Assembly: GCF_004124325.1 (NCBI RefSeq)
Contig: NZ_QBDT01000001.1
Location: 7,378,001 to 7,442,000 of the forward strand
DNA length: 64,000 nucleotides
From: Streptomyces sp. L2
Lineage (GTDB): Bacteria; Actinomycetota; Actinomycetes; Streptomycetales; Streptomycetaceae
Direction: 5' to 3'
Position 1 is the first letter of the stretch. Each line of letters starts with the position of its first letter. The notes beneath the pieces were generated by a model, which made no database searches, was not told where the DNA came from, and worked only from the letters and a program-made list of their open reading frames with translations. The position numbers and the translations under genes were made by a program. This document shows positions 34,635 to 47,804 of this stretch, one piece after another.

Positions 34635-36845
34635 TCAGCGCACCGGCGCCAGCCAGACCGTGGCGAGCGGCGGCAGCGTGAGCCGGAGCGAGCCGTCTTC
34701 GGGCTTGAGCGCCCCCGGGGCGCCGACGGCGACACCGCCGCCGCCGTACCGGGCGTCGTCGGTGTTCAGCGCCTCCTGCCAGGCCGGGACCTCCTCCGGG
34801 ACCCACACCCGGTAGTCGTGGCGGACGACGGGGGAGAAGTTCGACACCGCCAGCAGCGGCGTGCCCCCGGCGTCGTACCGCAGGAACGCGAAGACGTTGT
34901 CTTCCGCCGCGTCGCACAGCACCCACCGGAAGCCGCCCGGATCGGTGTCCCGCTGCCACAGCGCAGGAGTGTCCCGGTACACCGTGTTCAGGTCCCGGAC
35001 GAGGTCGCGCACCCCCCGGTGGTCGCCCTGGGCGCAGTACTCCGGGTCCAGCAGCCACCACTCGGGGCCGTCCTGCTCCGACCACTCACCGCCCTGCGCG
35101 AACTCCTGCCCCATGAACAGGAGCTGCTTGCCGGGATGCGCCCACATCCAGCCGAGGTAGGCACGGTGGCCCGCCCGGCGCTGCCACCAGTCGCCGGGCA
35201 TCTTCGACACCAGGGCCTGCTTGCCGTGCACCACCTCGTCGTGCGAGATGGGCAGGACGTAGTTCTCGCTGTAGGCGTACACCATCGAGAACGTCATCTC
35301 ATGGTGGTGGTACTTGCGGTGCACCGGCTCCTTCTGGACGTACTGCAGCGAGTCGTGCATCCAGCCCATGTTCCACTTCAGCCCGAAGCCGAGCCCGCCG
35401 CCGTCCGTCGGCCGGGTCACCCCGTCCCAGGCGGTGGACTCCTCGGCGATGGTCACCACCCCGGGGCAGCGCCGGTACACGGTCGCGTTCATCTCCTGCA
35501 GGAACGCCACCGCGTCCAGGTCCTCCCGCCCGCCGAAGACGTTCGGCGTCCACTGGCCCGAGTCGCGCGAGTAGTCCAGGTAGAGCATCGAGGCGACGGC
35601 GTCCACCCGCAGCCCGTCGATGTGGAACTCCTGGCACCAGTACACCGCGTTGGCGACCAGGAAGTTGCGCACCTCGGTCCGCCCGAAGTCGAACTCGTAC
35701 GTCCCCCAGTCCGGGTGCTCGGCCCGCCGGTCGTCCCCGGGCTCGTACAGCGGCTCCCCGTCGAACCGGGCCAGCGCCCAGTCGTCCTTGGGGAAGTGCG
35801 CCGGCACCCAGTCCATGATCACACCGAGGCCGGCCCGGTGGCAGGCGTCGACGAAGTACCGGAAGTCGTCCGGGGAGCCCAGCCGCGGGGTCGGCGCGTA
35901 GTAGGAGGTGACCTGGTACCCCCAGGAGCCGCTGAAGGGATGCGCGGCGACCGGCATCAGCTCCAGGTGCGTGAACCCCATCTCCTTGGCGTACGCGGGC
36001 AGTTCCGCCGCCAGCTCGCGGTAGCCCAGACCCGGCCGCCAGGACGGCAGATGCACCTCGTACACGGAGAACGGCGCCTCGTGCACGGGGGTGTCCCCGC
36101 GGTGCGCCATCCACTCCGCGTCGCCCCACGCGTACTCCGGGGCCGCCACGACCACCGACGCCGTGTCCGGCGGTACCTCCGCGCACCGCGCCATCGGGTC
36201 GGCCTTCAGGAACCGGTGGCCGTGCCGGGAGGTGATCTCGAACTTGTACCGGGTGCCCTCGCCGATCCCGGGCAGGAACAGCTCCCACACTCCGGACGCG
36301 CCCAGCGACCGCATCGGGTACTGCGTGCCGTCCCAGTACGTGAAGTCACCGGCGACCCGCACCCCCTGGGCGTTCGGCGCCCACACGGTGAAGCGGGTGC
36401 CGGCCACGCCCTGGTGGGTCATCGGCTCGGCCCCGAGCGCCGTCCACAGCTGCTCGTGCCGGCCCTCCCGGATCAGGTGCAGGTCCAGCTCGCCGAGCGA
36501 GGGCAGGAAGCGGTACGGGTCCTGCACCTCCTGCTCGCCGTCGTCGTACGCCACCAGCAGCGTGTACGACGGGATGTCCGGGCAGGGCAGGACGGCCGAG
36601 AACAGGCCGCCGCCCTCGGAGATCAGCCGGTTGCGCATCCCGTCGACCAGGACGCTCACCGAGCGGGCGTTCGGCCGCAGCGCCCGGAACAGCGTGCCGC
36701 CGGGCACCGGATGGGCGCCCAGCAGGGCGTGCGGATCGTGGTGCGCGCCGCCGAGCAGCCGGTCGCGGTCGCCGGGGTCGAGGGGAACGGTCGCGGCCGG
36801 GAGCGGGCCGGCGGACTCCGGGGGTGTCATGTCGCGCAGTGCCAT
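34635..36845 (-). CDS. glgB: 1,4-alpha-glucan branching enzyme
   Basis: A 736-residue GH13 enzyme that moves alpha-1,4 chains to make alpha-1,6 branches. An N-terminal beta-sandwich (HHDPHALLGAHP opening) and CBM48 precede a catalytic barrel with nucleophile Asp in GLRVDAVASMLYLDYS, acid/base Glu in TIAEESTAW, and the third carboxylate in SHDEVVHG. The start ATG at 36845 is 4 bp after the stop of the maltokinase gene. It is the last gene of the glgE-treS-maltokinase-glgB operon and branches the linear glucan made by GlgE. Confidence 0.96.
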   Translation of the reverse strand: MALRDMTPPESAGPLPAATVPLDPGDRDRLLGGAHHDPHALLGAHPVPGGTLFRALRPNARSVSVLVDGMRNRLISEGGGLFSAVLPCPDIPSYTLLVAYDDGEQEVQDPYRFLPSLGELDLHLIREGRHEQLWTALGAEPMTHQGVAGTRFTVWAPNAQGVRVAGDFTYWDGTQYPMRSLGASGVWELFLPGIGEGTRYKFEITSRHGHRFLKADPMARCAEVPPDTASVVVAAPEYAWGDAEWMAHRGDTPVHEAPFSVYEVHLPSWRPGLGYRELAAELPAYAKEMGFTHLELMPVAAHPFSGSWGYQVTSYYAPTPRLGSPDDFRYFVDACHRAGLGVIMDWVPAHFPKDDWALARFDGEPLYEPGDDRRAEHPDWGTYEFDFGRTEVRNFLVANAVYWCQEFHIDGLRVDAVASMLYLDYSRDSGQWTPNVFGGREDLDAVAFLQEMNATVYRRCPGVVTIAEESTAWDGVTRPTDGGGLGFGLKWNMGWMHDSLQYVQKEPVHRKYHHHEMTFSMVYAYSENYVLPISHDEVVHGKQALVSKMPGDWWQRRAGHRAYLGWMWAHPGKQLLFMGQEFAQGGEWSEQDGPEWWLLDPEYCAQGDHRGVRDLVRDLNTVYRDTPALWQRDTDPGGFRWVLCDAAEDNVFAFLRYDAGGTPLLAVSNFSPVVRHDYRVWVPEEVPAWQEALNTDDARYGGGGVAVGAPGALKPEDGSLRLTLPPLATVWLAPVR

Positions 36846-36849
36846 GGCG

Positions 36850-38217
36850 TCAGCCTCCCCACACGGCGAGCCGCTGGATCGCGGCCATCGGAACCGGCAA
36901 CCAGTCCGGACGGTGCCTCGCTTCGTACAACACCTCGTACACCGCCCTGTCCGTCTCGTGCGCGCGCAGCAGCGCGTGCTTCTTCCGGGGGTCCCAGCCG
37001 ACCCGCGCGGCGTAGCCCGCGCAGAAGGCCTCGCGGCAGCGGCGCGCCCACTCGGGCCGCCAGGGCCGGCGCTGCCGGGCCGCGTAGTCGAAGGAGCGCA
37101 GCATCCCGGCGACGTCCCGCACCGGGGACTGCGCGGCCCGCCGCTCGGCGAGCGGGCGGGACGGCTCACCCTCGAAGTCGATGACGAACCAGTCCCGGCC
37201 GGCCCGCAGCACCTGCCCCAGGTGCAGGTCGCCGTGGATGCGCTGGGCCGGCGGGCCCGTGTCGCAGCCGGCCAGCGCGCCGAACGCGGTGCGCAGCCCG
37301 GGGACGAAGGGCCGCAGCGCGGGCACCGCGTGCGCGGCGGCGTCCAGCCGGGCGCACATCGCCTCCGCCGTGCGGCTGTGCTCCCCGGGCCCGGCCGCCG
37401 GGAACGCCTCGGCCAGCGCGAGGTGCACCTCGGCCATCGCCCGGCCCAGCTCCCGGGCCTCGGCGGTGAAGTCGTCGCCCGAGGCGAGCGCGCGCAGCGC
37501 CAGCGTCCAGCCGTCGGCGGCGTCGGGCAGGAAGGGCTGGAGCACGCCGAGCGTGGCCGGGCTCGGCGCGGCCGTGCTGAACCAGGCCACCGGTGCCGGT
37601 ACCCGCGAGCAGCCCTGCGCGGCCAGCGCGCCCGGCACCTCCAGATCGGGGTTGACGCCCGGCTGGATGCGGCGGAAGACCTTCAGGATGTACGCGTCGC
37701 CGTAGACGATCGAGGAGTTGGACTGCTCGGCGTCCAGCAGGCGCGGCGGCAGCCCGCCGGGCAGGTCGCCGGCGGCCGGGTCGGCCTCGAAGCGCAGGGG
37801 TCCCGCCGTGCCCGGCCGGCGCAGCCGCTCCAGGAGCAGGTGCGCGGAGCGCGGGTCGTGCAGGGCGTCGTACACGGCGAGACCCGCCAGCGGACCCTCC
37901 TCGGCGCGGCCGATGTACGCCCGCGCCAGGCGCGGCGCCGGCTGCTGGCGCAGGCCGAGCAGCAGCTGGTAGCAGTCGCCGGGCGGGGGAGTGCCGCCCG
38001 GCGTGGGCACCGGGGCGTGAGAGGCGTGGACCAGCAGGTGCAGACAGCCCGGGAACAGCTCGGTCACGGACAGCACCGACAGGTCCGTGACGGGCCGGTC
38101 CTTGCCCGCGAACCAGCGCTGCTTCGGCAGCCATTCGCGCAGCATCCCGCCCAGCGAGGCCAGCGGTCCCCGCACGTCGGGCGTGGTTCTCGGTCGGAGG
38201 GTGATGGTCTTCGGCAT
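36850..38217 (-). CDS. pep2: Maltokinase
   Basis: A 455-residue kinase with a protein-kinase-like fold. It opens LREWLPKQRWFAGKDR, the signature of the maltokinase N-terminal cap. It contains the catalytic HGDLHLGQVLR and metal-binding VIDFEGEP. It phosphorylates maltose with ATP to maltose-1-phosphate, the donor for GlgE. It lies 30 bp after treS and 4 bp before glgB. In Streptomyces this gene is called pep2, and in mycobacteria mak. Confidence 0.95.
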   Translation of the reverse strand: MPKTITLRPRTTPDVRGPLASLGGMLREWLPKQRWFAGKDRPVTDLSVLSVTELFPGCLHLLVHASHAPVPTPGGTPPPGDCYQLLLGLRQQPAPRLARAYIGRAEEGPLAGLAVYDALHDPRSAHLLLERLRRPGTAGPLRFEADPAAGDLPGGLPPRLLDAEQSNSSIVYGDAYILKVFRRIQPGVNPDLEVPGALAAQGCSRVPAPVAWFSTAAPSPATLGVLQPFLPDAADGWTLALRALASGDDFTAEARELGRAMAEVHLALAEAFPAAGPGEHSRTAEAMCARLDAAAHAVPALRPFVPGLRTAFGALAGCDTGPPAQRIHGDLHLGQVLRAGRDWFVIDFEGEPSRPLAERRAAQSPVRDVAGMLRSFDYAARQRRPWRPEWARRCREAFCAGYAARVGWDPRKKHALLRAHETDRAVYEVLYEARHRPDWLPVPMAAIQRLAVWGG

Positions 38218-38247
38218 GGTGACGCGTCCTTTCCTCGGCGCCGGGCG

Positions 38248-39962
<1,715 letters not shown>

Positions 39963-39966
<4 letters not shown>

Positions 39967-41954
39967 GACGCTGCGGGCCCTCCGTTGTGTGGCGTCGGTC
40001 GTCCGACGTGGAGCACGTGCGCCGGCGCCCCGCCGGGGGTGAGGCGCACGTAGTTGGTCCTGCCCCAGAGATAGGTCTCACCGGTGAGCAGGTCGCGCAC
40101 CGGCACCGACTCGTGCCCCTCCAGGCCGAGCTGCGGCATGTCCAACGAGACCGTCGCCTCCTGGGTGTGGTGCGGGTCCAGGTTGACGACCACGACGACC
40201 GCGTCCGTCCCCGTGCGCTTGCTGTAGGCGATCACCGCGTCGTTGTCCGTGTGGTGGAAGCGCAGGTTCCGCAGGCGCTGCAGCGCGGGATGCTGGCGCC
40301 GGATGGTGTTGAGGCGGGTGATGAGGGGGGCGAGGGTGCGGCCCTCGCGGGCGGCGGCGTCCCAGTCGCGGGGCTTGAGCTGGTACTTCTCCGAGTCGAG
40401 GTAGTCCTCACCGCCTTCCCTGAGGGGGGTGTTCTCGCACAGTTCGTAGCCGCTGTAGATGCCCCAGGTGGGGGAGAGGGTCGCGGCGAGGACGGCACGG
40501 GCCTCGAAGGCGGGCCGGCCGCCGTGCTGGAGGTAGGCGTGCAGGATGTCGGGGGTGTTGGCGAAGAAGTTCGGCCGCATCCAGGAGGCGGCCTCACCCG
40601 AGAGTTCGGTCAGGTACTCCGTCAGCTCCTGCTTGCTGTTGCGCCAGGTGAAGTACGTGTACGACTGCTGGAAGCCGATCTGGGCCAGGGTGCGCATCAT
40701 CGCCGGGCGGGTGAACGCCTCGGCCAGGAAGATCACGTCCGGGTCGCGGCCGTTGACCTCGGCGATGACCCGCTCCCAGAACACCACCGGCTTGGTGTGG
40801 GGGTTGTCGACGCGGAAGATCCGCACCCCGTGCCCCGTCCAGAACCGCAGCACGCGCACGGTCTCGGCGACCAGGCCGTCCATGTCCGCGTCGAACGCGA
40901 TGGGGTAGATGTCCTGGTACTTCTTCGGCGGGTTCTCGGCGTAGGCGATCGTCCCGTCGGGGCGGTGGTGGAACCACTCGGGGTGCTTGTGCACCCACGG
41001 GTGGTCCGGGGAGCACTGCAGCGCGAAGTCCAGGGCCACTTCCATCCCGAGAGCCTGTGCCTCGGCGACGAAGTGGTCGAAGTCCTCCAGGGTGCCCAGC
41101 TGGGGGTGGATCGCGTCGTGGCCGCCTTCGGGGGAGCCGATCGCCCAGGGCACGCCGACGTCATGCGGTCCGGGGTCGAGGCTGTTGTTGGGGCCCTTGC
41201 GGAAGGTGGTGCCGATCGGGTGGATCGGGGGGAGGTAGACGACGTCGAAGCCCATGTCGGCGATGGGGCGCAGCCGGCGGGCGGCGGTGCGGAAGGTGCC
41301 GTGGGGCTGTTCGGGGGTGCCCTCGGAGCGGGGGAAGAACTCGTACCAGGAGCCGTACAGGGCGCGTTCGCGTTCCACCAGCAGCGGCATCGGCTCCGAG
41401 ACGGTGACCAGCTCCCGCAGCGGATACCGGGCCAGGACCTCCGCCACCTCCGGCGCCAGGGCGGCCTTCACGCGCGCGTGCAGCGAGAGCGAGTCGTCGC
41501 CGAGGGCCTTGGCGGCGGCCAGGACCAGCTTGCGCTCCGGGCCCTTGGGGACACCGGCCGCCGCGCGCGCGTACAGTTCGGCGCCCTCCTCCAGCACCAG
41601 CCCGGTGTCGATCCCGGCGGGCAGCTTGACGCGGGCCGTGTGGTGCCAGGTGGCCAGCGGATGGCTCCAGGCCTCCACCTCGAAGGTCCAGCGGCCGGGC
41701 GCGTCCGGCGTGACCTCCGCGCCCCAGCGGTCGCTGCCCGGGGACAGCTCGCGCATCGGCGTCCAGGGGCCGGGACGCCCCTTGGGATCGCGCAGGACGA
41801 CGTTCGCGCCGAGGGCGTCGTGTCCCTCCCGGAACACGGTGGCCGACACCTCGAACGACTCCCCGGCCACCGCCTTCGCCGGGCGCCTGCCGCCCTCCAC
41901 GGCCGGCTTCACGTCACGTACCGGGACGCGGCCGATGACCGGGGCCGTACTCAT
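39963..41954 (-). CDS. glgE: Alpha-1,4-glucan:maltose-1-phosphate maltosyltransferase
   Basis: A 663-residue GH13_3 enzyme that transfers maltose from maltose-1-phosphate to an alpha-glucan chain. The catalytic nucleophile is Asp383 ([10 protein letters not shown]) and the acid/base Glu412 (FLAEAFTRP). The segment FFANTPDIL carries the third carboxylate. Numbering is 11 less than the S. coelicolor enzyme. The N-terminal S domain and KKYQDIYPI are characteristic. The ATG at 41954 follows GGAGGTGA; a longer frame to 42383 overlaps the DUF5133 gene and is rejected. First gene of the alpha-glucan operon proper. Confidence 0.96.
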
Positions 41955-42064
41955 CCATCTCACCTCCGCCGTGCGCGAAGCCGGGCGCGGGGCCCGGCTT
42001 CGCGGTCCTGGTGGGCGCCAGGGCCGGTGCCCTGGCGCGTGGAACGCCACTGTGCGGTGCCGGC

Positions 42065-42364
42065 TCAGGGCCGGCCCGCCGCGGAACGCCGTCCGGCCGG
42101 CGGAGCCCGCCGCCCGGCCCGGCGCGAGACCGGCCGCCCGTCCTGCTCCTGCAGGTAGGTGACCAGCGTGCTGCGCAGATACCGCTCGGCCGCGTCCGCG
42201 GCCTCCCGGGCGCAGCGCTTCCCCATCAGCACGCACAGGGTGTAGCCCGAGTCCTCGAATGTGGCCCGGACCGTGCGGTCGTGCGGCGAGGCGAGCATCA
42301 CGCGCTCCCACGCCCGGTAACGCCGCAACTGCCGGGCCACTTCGGCCTTGGCGGGTAGCAGCAT
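42065..42364 (-). CDS. DUF5133 family protein
   Basis: A 99-residue protein opening MLLPAKAEVARQLRRYRAWERVML, followed by LCVLMGKRCAREAADAAERYL, the pattern of the DUF5133 family found in Streptomyces. It has a basic disordered tail. Function unknown. It lies 110 bp upstream of glgE on the same strand and may be the first gene of that transcript. ATG 42364 is preferred to the ATG at 42439, since family members begin at MLLP. Confidence 0.83.
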   Translation of the reverse strand: MLLPAKAEVARQLRRYRAWERVMLASPHDRTVRATFEDSGYTLCVLMGKRCAREAADAAERYLRSTLVTYLQEQDGRPVSRRAGRRAPPAGRRSAAGRP

Positions 42365-42670
42365 GGCCCTCTTCACCCTCCACGCTCTCGACTGGGCGCG
42401 TTCCCGACGGTCGGGTGGTGTCCGCGCACGGGTGGGCACGGCACCGTTACGGCGATCGAGGCTTTCACTTATGGTGCACGCGCGGACACGAAGCGTCTTG
42501 TTGGATCTTCAATCATCTGGTTGCCCGTGGTGCTCGTGTTGCACGAATGGCGTAGCGGTCCCACTGTGGAGGGTGACTCAGAAGCGATCAGCGCTCACGC
42601 TTCGTGTCCGGGATCGGTCCCGGGCGGGGGCGAGGGGAGCGGGAGCTTCGCCGGTGAGGAGCAAGCGACG
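42365..42670. promoter_or_regulatory. Divergent control region of the glgE and glgX units
   Basis: The 306 bp between the DUF5133 gene and the glgX-side gene code for nothing convincing. A perfect 14-bp inverted repeat (CGGACACGAAGCGT at 42483-42496, ACGCTTCGTGTCCG at 42597-42610) brackets a relatively AT-rich stretch. Inside it is a small dyad TCGTG-ttg-CACGA at about 42534-42546. The arms could be regulator sites on either side of the divergent promoters, or the base of an RNA stem in the rightward leader. No -10/-35 pair is assigned. Confidence 0.6.
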
Positions 42671-43179
42671 ATGAAGACCGCAGTGCCCTGCTACTACCAC
42701 CTCGACGTGGAAGTCAGCCCCGAACGGGTGGGACAGGTCAGCCGCATCCTGGCCGCCCACCTCCGCTACTGGGACCTCGACAACCTCGTGGCTCCCGTCT
42801 GCCGCGGCGCCGAACTGCTGCTGCGGGCCATCGACCAGCACGCGACGGACAAGCACACGTCCATCGAGATGTGGTGGAACGGCCAGCACCTCATCACCGC
42901 GGTCGGCGAGGACGACCGCGACCTGCGCCCCGACCAGGACCTGCGCCCCTGCCTGGCGGACATCGCCGCCATGAGCGACGGCTGGGGCTGCTGCGCCTCG
43001 GACACCGGCAGCACGATCATCTGGTTCTCCCAGCGGGCCCGCGCCGGCCGGCACGCCCCGCTGGTGCCGACCGCCCCGGCGCCGTCCCTGCGCCAGGTGC
43101 TCCAGGTACCGCGCGAGCTGCCCGTGGCCGCCCTGGCCGGCCCGGCGCCGGCCGCGGACGACGCTCTGGAGGGCAGCCG

Positions 43180-43183
<4 letters not shown>
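42671..43183 (+). CDS. Uncharacterised protein coupled to glgX, weakly HATPase-like
   Basis: A 170-residue protein beginning MKTAVPCYYHLDVEVSPERVGQVSRIL. The N-terminal ~125 residues have the order of an RsbW-like ATPase: helix RILAAHLRYW, LVAPVCRGAELLLRAID at the N-box position, then SDGWGCC. The key N-box Asn is not obvious, so ATP binding is doubtful. A Pro/Ala-rich tail follows. Its stop overlaps the glgX GTG start (GTGA), so translation is coupled. A regulatory role in glycogen metabolism is inferred from position only. Confidence 0.75.
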
Positions 43184-45324
<2,141 letters not shown>

Positions 45325-45374
45325 CCGTCAGGGGGCGCGCCACTGTCGCCGGGTGCGGGTCCGCCGTAGCCGAT

Positions 45375-45418
45375 CGCGCAGTTCCCCGCGCCCCTCAAGG
45401 GGCGCGGGGAACTGCGCG
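45375..45418. repeat. Streptomyces-type intergenic palindrome, perfect 21-bp stem
   Basis: Arms at 45375-45395 and 45398-45418 are perfect reverse complements with a 2-base loop. The core GCAGTTCCCCGCGCCCC is a sequence I know to recur many times between genes in Streptomyces chromosomes. It lies after glgX and before the convergent VOC gene, where it can act as a bidirectional terminator even without a U-tract. Confidence 0.85.
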
Positions 45419-45476
45419 AGTAACCACAACGTGCCCGCACCCGGCAACGGAGCTCGGCCACCCCCCGCCCGACGGC

Positions 45477-46283
45477 CTAGCGAGCGCGGCGTGACGTCAC
45501 CGTGAACTGCGCCCCGTCCGGATCCCGGAGGATCGCCTCCGTCTCATCCTCCCGCAGCACACTCCCCCCGTGCTTCTCCGCCGCCCGCGCACACGCCGCC
45601 ACGTCGGCGACCGCGAAGTGGATCTGCCAGTGCGGCCGTACGGAAGGGTCGGGGGCCGCCTCCACCGCGCCGGAGTCGATGCGCGCCATCACGTCGCCCC
45701 CGCTGCGCAGCACCACCTCGCCGCCCTCGTACTGCACCTCGCAGCAGCCCGGGTGCTCGGTCGCCCAGTCGAGGATCTCGCCGTAGAAGATCGCCGCGTC
45801 GAACGCGTTGCGGGTGTGCAGCCGGATGAACGTGGGTGCCGCCCGCCGCCAGGTCTCCCAGTTGGAGACCAGTTCGCCCTGCCAGATCCCGAACGTCGCC
45901 CCGTCGCGGTCGGCGAGCAGGGCCGCCCGCCCCGGCGGGAAGGACAGCGGGCCGACCGCGGTCGTACCGCCGCGCTCGCGCGCCCGGGCCGCGGCCTCGT
46001 CGGCGTCCCGGACCGCGAAGTACGGCGTCCACGCCACCGCCATCTGCCACATCGCGGCCACCGCCGCGATCCCCGCCACCGGCACCCCGTCCGCCAGCGC
46101 GATACGGAAGTGCTCGCCGAGCTTCGCCCCGCGCCACCGCCAGCCGAGCACGGCCGCGTAGAAGTCCTGGGTGGCCTCCAGGTCGCGGCTGGTCAGGCTC
46201 ACCCAGCAGGGGGCGCCGAAGACGGCGTGCGTGGAGACGATGTCTCTCTTCGTCCCGCCGCCGCGCGGGAGATCATGGTTCAT
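45477..46283 (-). CDS. VOC-superfamily protein with two glyoxalase-like domains
   Basis: A 268-residue protein with two vicinal-oxygen-chelate units (about 15-130 and 150-265). The first begins GAPCWVSLTSRDLEATQDFYAAVLGW and the second TFIRLHTRNAFDAAIFYGEIL. The C-terminal DPDGAQFTV is typical. The second unit keeps a possible metal His in HFAV, but the substrate is not identifiable. AGGAC lies 8 bases before the ATG at 46283. Confidence 0.86.
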   Translation of the reverse strand: MNHDLPRGGGTKRDIVSTHAVFGAPCWVSLTSRDLEATQDFYAAVLGWRWRGAKLGEHFRIALADGVPVAGIAAVAAMWQMAVAWTPYFAVRDADEAAARARERGGTTAVGPLSFPPGRAALLADRDGATFGIWQGELVSNWETWRRAAPTFIRLHTRNAFDAAIFYGEILDWATEHPGCCEVQYEGGEVVLRSGGDVMARIDSGAVEAAPDPSVRPHWQIHFAVADVAACARAAEKHGGSVLREDETEAILRDPDGAQFTVTSRRAR

Positions 46284-46411
46284 GGCAGTCGCGTCCTGGT
46301 CTCGGGGCCCCGGCGGACACCGGTCTGTCACCAGTGTCCGGCCGGGGGAGGTGCGGGCGCCTGTCGAGTACCCCGGTGGCAGGCGGCCAGGCGGGTGAGC
46401 ACGATGGAGAC

Positions 46412-46744
46412 ATGGCAGAGAGCGAATCCGACCGGATCTTCGAGCTGCAGGCCGAAGTCGACCAGATGAAGGAGGCCCTGGCCTCCCACGCTGTCGTCGA
46501 CCAGGCCATCGGCATGGTCGTCGCCCTCGCCCGCGTGCCGCCGGACCAGGGGTGGGAGGTGCTCAAGGACGTCTCCCAGCACACCAACATCAAGCTGCGC
46601 AACGTCGCCGAGCTGATCCTCATCTGGGGTCGCAACGGGGACATACCGCCCGACGTCCTCGCCGAGCTGGAGGACGCGCTGGACCGGTACGGGCCGACCC
46701 AGGTACCGGGCTCGCCGGGGATCCCCGACGCCCCCGAACAGTGA
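46412..46744 (+). CDS. ANTAR-domain RNA-binding antiterminator-like protein
   Basis: A 110-residue protein. A short N-terminal coiled coil (RIFELQAEVDQMKEALASH) leads into an ANTAR three-helix domain with VVDQAIGMVVALARVPPDQGWEVLKDVSQHTNIKLRNVAELI. ANTAR domains bind dual hairpins in mRNA leaders and prevent termination. No receiver or sensor domain is attached, so control may come through the coiled coil. It ends 21 bp before the end of the convergent sigma-factor gene. Confidence 0.87.
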   Translation: MAESESDRIFELQAEVDQMKEALASHAVVDQAIGMVVALARVPPDQGWEVLKDVSQHTNIKLRNVAELILIWGRNGDIPPDVLAELEDALDRYGPTQVPGSPGIPDAPEQ

Positions 46745-46765
46745 GCCGGCCGTGCGGGCGCCGGC

Positions 46766-47557
46766 TCAGCGGGCCTCGGCGAGCAGTTCCTCGCGCAGCC
46801 GGTCGAAGCAGCCGCTGAGCAGCCGGGAGACGTGCATCTGCGAGATGCCGAGCTGCTGGGCTATCCGGCTCTGCGTCATGCCACCGAAGAACCGCAGGTA
46901 CAGGATGGTGCGCTCGCGTTCCGGCAGTGCCTCCAGGCAGGGGCGGACCGCCGCCCGGTCGACGACCAGGTCGTAGCCGGGGTCCGGGCCGCCGAGCGAG
47001 TCCCCGAGGGCGTACCCCTCCGTGCCGGCCACCTCGGCGTCCAGCGACAGCGCCGAGAAGCACTCCAGGGCCTCCATCCCGGTGCGCACCTCGGCCTCGG
47101 TGAGCTGCGTGTGCGCGGCGACCTCGGCGACGGTGGGGGGCCGGCCCGGTATGGTCTGCGACAGTTCCTTCAGGGCGCCGCGCACCCGGTTGCGCAGATC
47201 CTGCACCCGGCGCGGCACGTGAAGGGTCCACATGTGGTCGCGGAAGTGCCGTTTGATCTCACCCGTGATGGTGGGCACGGCATACGCCTCGAAGGCGCGC
47301 CCGCGTTCCGGGTCGTAGTGGTCCACGGCCTTGACCAGGCCCAGCGCGGCCACCTGGTACAGGTCCTCCAGGGACTCCCCGCGGCCGCGGAACCGGACGG
47401 CGATCCGCTCGGCCATGGGCAGCCAGAGCCGGACCAGCTCGTCCCGCAGCGCCTGGCGCTCGGGTCCGTCGGGCAGCCTCGCGAGCCGCTCGAAGGATTC
47501 GCCCGTCTCGGGGGCGTCGTCATGAGGATGAGGCTTGGTGCTGCCAGTGACACGCAT
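46766..47557 (-). CDS. SigB/SigF/SigG-family RNA polymerase sigma factor (second copy)
   Basis: A 263-residue sigma factor. Region 2 has LEDLYQVAALGLVKAVDHYDPERG and AVPTITGEIKRHFRDHMW, region 3 RPPTVAEVAAHTQL, and region 4 ERTILYLRFFGGMTQSRIAQQLGISQMHVSRLL. It is closely similar in layout to the sigma factor at 24873-25718 and probably a paralogue. ATG 47557 is used; the frame to 48022 overlaps the divergent marR gene. A SigB-like promoter element lies ~135 bp upstream. Confidence 0.93.
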   Translation of the reverse strand: MRVTGSTKPHPHDDAPETGESFERLARLPDGPERQALRDELVRLWLPMAERIAVRFRGRGESLEDLYQVAALGLVKAVDHYDPERGRAFEAYAVPTITGEIKRHFRDHMWTLHVPRRVQDLRNRVRGALKELSQTIPGRPPTVAEVAAHTQLTEAEVRTGMEALECFSALSLDAEVAGTEGYALGDSLGGPDPGYDLVVDRAAVRPCLEALPERERTILYLRFFGGMTQSRIAQQLGISQMHVSRLLSGCFDRLREELLAEAR

Positions 47558-47690
47558 CGCGCGCACCTCTCTCAGCAGGTGCTGGGTGGACAGACACCGT
47601 GGGAGGTGGACTCGGACCGGAGAAGGACACCGGGGCCCGGCTCTGCCGGCTCCCACGGACGTGCCTCCTGTCCGAAGCACATAGGTGCAG

Positions 47691-47716
47691 ATTCCCGGTA
47701 GCGGACATACACAAAC
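47691..47716 (-). promoter_or_regulatory. Candidate SigB-type promoter for the second sigma gene
   Basis: On the minus strand, GTTT (47716-47713) is followed by 16 bases and GGGAAT (47696-47691). The Streptomyces SigB consensus is about GNNT-N14-16-GGGTAC/T, so the spacing fits and the -10 is a near match. If used, the sigma gene would be autoregulated or controlled by its paralogue. Confidence 0.45.
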
Positions 47717-47772
47717 AAATATGTCGATAACTGGTGGGTTCCACGCATCGCTTTTGACCACCCCTTGACGGT

Positions 47773-47797
47773 GATTACCTCTGTAGCAGAGGTAATC
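47773..47797. promoter_or_regulatory. Perfect palindromic MarR operator
   Basis: GATTACCTCTG and CAGAGGTAATC are exact reverse complements separated by TAG, giving a 25-bp palindrome whose right end is 7 bp before the GTG start of the marR gene. TTGACG at 47765-47770 could be the -35 element. A repressor bound here would block transcription of the marR-ABC operon, the classic MarR autorepression plan. Confidence 0.82.
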
Positions 47798-47804
47798 TTC
47801 GAGG

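Noticed and set aside
33447..37184. Possible second glucan-related protein on the plus strand opposite glgB
   Set aside because: No GH13 or other motif is present and composition follows the codon-position shadow of glgB.
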